NCBI RefSeq assembly: GCF_000271845.1
Contig: NZ_JH719395.1
Location: 718,025-782,024, forward strand
Source: Rhizobium leguminosarum bv. trifolii WSM2297
GTDB taxonomy: Bacteria; Pseudomonadota; Alphaproteobacteria; Rhizobiales; Rhizobiaceae
Direction: 5' to 3'
Length of the DNA stretch: 64,000 nt
Of the stretch, positions 61,943 through 64,000 are shown one piece after another. The notes beneath the pieces were generated by a model, which worked only from the letters and a program-made list of their open reading frames with translations, searched no databases and was not told the origin of the DNA. Numbering within the stretch: position 1 is the stretch's first letter; each line of letters starts with the position of its first letter. The position numbers were made by a program, and so were the translations under genes.

Positions 61943-63268
61943 ATGCGCGCGACTGTCGTCGTGCCGGTTCTGAAGTCGCGCAGTCGCGGCGGCCAGAGCG
62001 AATCGGCCTCGACCCGCACGCCGGAAAGCCGGCTCGAAGAGGCGACCGGCCTCGCCCAGGCGATCGACCTTGATGTCGTCAACGGTTCGATCGTGCCGGT
62101 CAATGATCCGCGACCGGCCACACTGCTCGGCACCGGCAAGATCGAAGAGATCAAGGCGCTGCTCGATGAGCGCGATTCCGGTCTCGTCATCGTCGATCAT
62201 CCGCTGACGCCGGTGCAGCAGCGCAATCTCGAAAAGGAATGGAACGCCAAGGTCATCGACCGGACGGGTCTGATCCTCGAAATCTTCGGCCGCCGCGCCT
62301 CCACCAAGGAAGGCACGCTGCAGGTCGATCTCGCCCACTTGAATTATCAGAAGGGCCGGCTGGTTCGCAGCTGGACCCACCTTGAGCGCCAGCGCGGCGG
62401 CGGCGGCTTCATGGGCGGTCCCGGCGAAACCCAGATTGAAGCCGACCGGCGGATGCTGCAGGACCGCATCATCAAGCTCGAACGCGAGCTGGAGCAGGTC
62501 GTGCGGACCCGCCAGCTGCATCGCGCCAAACGCCGCAAGGTGCCGCACCCGATCGTCGCGATCGTCGGTTATACCAATGCCGGCAAGTCGACGCTGTTCA
62601 ATCGCATCACCGGCGCCGGTGTGCTGGCCGAAGACATGCTCTTTGCCACGCTCGACCCGACGCTTCGGCGCATGAAGCTGCCGCACGGCCGCACCGTCAT
62701 CCTGTCCGATACCGTCGGTTTCATCTCCGACCTGCCGACCCATCTGGTCGCCGCCTTCCGCGCGACGCTGGAAGAGGTGCTGGAAGCCGATCTCATCCTG
62801 CATGTCCGCGACATGTCCGATGCCGACAACCAGGCGCAGAGCTCCGACGTGATGCGCATCTTGAACGATCTCGGCATCGATGAGGCCGAAGCCGACAAAC
62901 GGCTGATCGAGGTCTGGAACAAGATCGACCGCCTGGAGCCCGAAGTGCACGACGCCATGGTGCAGAAATCATCAGGTGCCAGCAATGTCGTCGCGGTGTC
63001 GGCCGTCAGCGGCGAGGGCGTCGATACGCTGATGGAGGAGATCAGCCGGCGTCTCTCCGGCGTGATGACCGAAACGACGATCCGCCTTCCCGTCGACAAG
63101 CTGGCGCTGCTGCCCTGGCTCTACGACCACGCGATCGTCGATAGTCGTGAGGACAACGAAGACGGCTCGATCACGCTGGAACTGCGCCTGTCGGAAACCG
63201 AAGCCGCCGAACTCGAGCGCCGCATCGGCGCCGGGCCGAAGCCTGGCAAAGAGGATTGGGAACGGTAA
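61943..63268 (+). CDS. hflX: GTPase HflX
   Basis: A 441-residue ribosome-associated GTPase. An N-terminal HflX-specific domain (about residues 50-200) with GRRASTKEGTLQVDLAHLNYQ and GGGFMGGPGETQIEADRR, then the G domain: G1 GYTNAGKST, G3 DTVGF, G4 NKID (in EVWNKIDRL), G5 VSAVSGEG. Splits stalled ribosomes under stress. The ATG at 61943 has AGGGA before it, but the frame remains open for about 20 more codons towards hfq, without an ATG/GTG/TTG. Confidence 0.95.
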   Translation: MRATVVVPVLKSRSRGGQSESASTRTPESRLEEATGLAQAIDLDVVNGSIVPVNDPRPATLLGTGKIEEIKALLDERDSGLVIVDHPLTPVQQRNLEKEWNAKVIDRTGLILEIFGRRASTKEGTLQVDLAHLNYQKGRLVRSWTHLERQRGGGGFMGGPGETQIEADRRMLQDRIIKLERELEQVVRTRQLHRAKRRKVPHPIVAIVGYTNAGKSTLFNRITGAGVLAEDMLFATLDPTLRRMKLPHGRTVILSDTVGFISDLPTHLVAAFRATLEEVLEADLILHVRDMSDADNQAQSSDVMRILNDLGIDEAEADKRLIEVWNKIDRLEPEVHDAMVQKSSGASNVVAVSAVSGEGVDTLMEEISRRLSGVMTETTIRLPVDKLALLPWLYDHAIVDSREDNEDGSITLELRLSETEAAELERRIGAGPKPGKEDWER

Positions 63269-63282
63269 GTTCGGCGCGGCCA

Positions 63283-63418
63283 GCCCCTCATCCGGCTGCC
63301 GCCACCTTCTCCCCGCTTGCGGGGAGAAGGGACATGCCGCCCCGGCTTCCTCAATCTCGACGCTGCATTTGGCACGTCCCCTCTACCCGTTTACGGGGAG
63401 AGGGTTAGGGTGAGGGGC
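63283..63418. repeat. Dispersed intergenic repeat, copy B
   Basis: 136 bases immediately after hflX, matching copy A (47428-47564). The stretch from GCACGTCCCC through GGGTGAGGGGC is identical in the two copies, and both hairpins (CTTCTCCCCG-type and CCTCT-type) are kept. Terminal ends GCCCCTCA / TGAGGGGC are inverted repeats. Confidence 0.8.
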
Positions 63419-63448
63419 GGCATCCGCACGAAGCGGGCAGGCGTCAAC

Positions 63449-64000
63449 TCACTCAGCCCCGGCCGTCACAGCCCGCTCGATCGCCTTGGCCGCCTGCCAG
63501 ATTTCTTCCATGCGTTCGAGGCTGGCCGCCTCCAGCGTCTCGCCTTCTGCATCAAGAACCTGCTCGATGTGATTGAACCGACGCCTGAATTTTGTATTCG
63601 TACCCCGGAGCGCCTGTTCCGGATCGGCCTTCACATGCCGGCCGATATTGACAACCGCGAAGATCAAATCGCCAAGTTCGTCGCTGACCTTTGCCCGATC
63701 GCCTTCCCGAAGCGCTGCCCGCAATTCATCGATCTCCTCCTCGATCTTGTCGAGGATCGGCTCGGGCGCCGACCAGTCGAAGCCGACCTTGGCGGCGCGT
63801 TCCTGCAGCTTCAGCGCTTCCGTCAAGGCCGGGAAGCTGCGTTGCACCGAGCCCAAGAACCCGCCCTTGAAATCGTCGGTAATGCCACGCCGTGCCCGCC
63901 GCTCAATGCGCTCGCGTTTCTCCGCCTGCTTGATCTCGTCCCACTGGATCTTCACTGCATCAGGCGTATCGGCCGCCGAGCGGGCAAAGACGTGCGGGTG
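63449..64000 (-). CDS. mazG: Nucleoside triphosphate pyrophosphohydrolase MazG (5' end outside window)
   Basis: The 184 C-terminal residues of a MazG-type NTP-PPase; the frame is open through the window edge, and the first visible residues (HPHVFA) match the middle of MazG, so the N-terminal half is upstream on the minus strand beyond the window. The metal-binding pattern E-x-x-x-D/E-E in KIEEEIDELRAAL and the DELGDLIFAVVNIGRH motif belong to the second MazG domain. The protein hydrolyses NTPs and limits aberrant nucleotides. It is convergent with hflX, with the repeat between. Confidence 0.93.
   Translation of the reverse strand, partial: HPHVFARSAADTPDAVKIQWDEIKQAEKRERIERRARRGITDDFKGGFLGSVQRSFPALTEALKLQERAAKVGFDWSAPEPILDKIEEEIDELRAALREGDRAKVSDELGDLIFAVVNIGRHVKADPEQALRGTNTKFRRRFNHIEQVLDAEGETLEAASLERMEEIWQAAKAIERAVTAGAE

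Overview
The window is about 64 kb of GC-rich chromosome from an alphaproteobacterium of the Rhizobiales, most likely Rhizobium (R. etli / R. leguminosarum group). The evidence is gene content and order (dusB-ntrB-ntrC followed by ntrY-ntrX-dat-hfq-hflX; lpxD-fabZ-lpxA-lpxI-lpxB next to gltA; an E1-beta subunit with its own lipoyl domain; an IspDF fusion; LpxI instead of LpxH), a GAAC-N7-GAAC LexA box, and an intergenic element resembling the Rhizobium-specific RIME1 mosaic repeat. No tRNA, rRNA, CRISPR array, prophage or insertion sequence was seen. Most of the window is core housekeeping sequence.

Layout. 1-5.1 kb: 3' end of a cystathionine beta-lyase gene, an FAD monooxygenase, a CHCC zinc-finger protein, an alpha/beta hydrolase, cysE, a DUF3126 protein and a phasin. 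5.3-8.2 kb: clpS-clpA. 8.2-11.3 kb (minus strand): HIT protein, FemAB/GNAT-like protein, RIME1-like repeat, glycerophosphodiester phosphodiesterase and RidA. 11.4-12.3 kb: an EipB-type periplasmic protein. 12.4-16.9 kb: a compact four-gene cluster of a TelA protein, a lipoprotein joining a solute-binding-like domain to a VWA domain, an XpaC-like membrane protein and a second solute-binding-like protein with a twin-arginine leader. This is the least understood block. 17-30.2 kb: rpsB-tsf-pyrH-frr-uppS-cdsA-rseP-bamA-lpxD-fabZ-lpxA-lpxI-lpxB, joining translation, phospholipid synthesis, outer-membrane assembly and lipid A synthesis.

30.2-38.8 kb: gltA and lexA (minus strand) around comEC, then a VOC protein, kdsA, eno and an FtsB/DivIC-like protein. 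38.9-47.4 kb: the pyruvate dehydrogenase region pdhA-pdhB-(small membrane protein)-pdhC-(SGNH hydrolase)-(GNAT)-lpdA, two small GlsB/YeaQ-type membrane proteins and lipA, whose product makes the lipoyl cofactor used by PdhB, PdhC and probably others. 47.4-50.4 kb: a dispersed repeat, a P-loop kinase-like protein, a COQ10/RatA-like protein, and cinA and ispDF on the minus strand. 50.5-61.5 kb: the nitrogen-regulatory region dusB-ntrB-ntrC, then a 2.8 kb accessory segment (aldo/keto reductase, two unrecognised small proteins, a terminator-ended candidate RNA), then ntrY-ntrX and a D-amino-acid aminotransferase gene. 61.6-64 kb: hfq, hflX, a second copy of the dispersed repeat, and the 3' part of mazG running off the window.

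Many genes overlap by 1-8 bases or are a few bases apart, so transcription units are fairly clear. The observations most worth following are the TelA/VWA/XpaC/binding-protein cluster, an inverted repeat that covers the pdhA ribosome binding site, a three-copy octamer upstream of rpsB, a repeated TGCGTTGC motif upstream of ntrY, and the candidate RNA plus DnaA-box pair downstream of ntrC.
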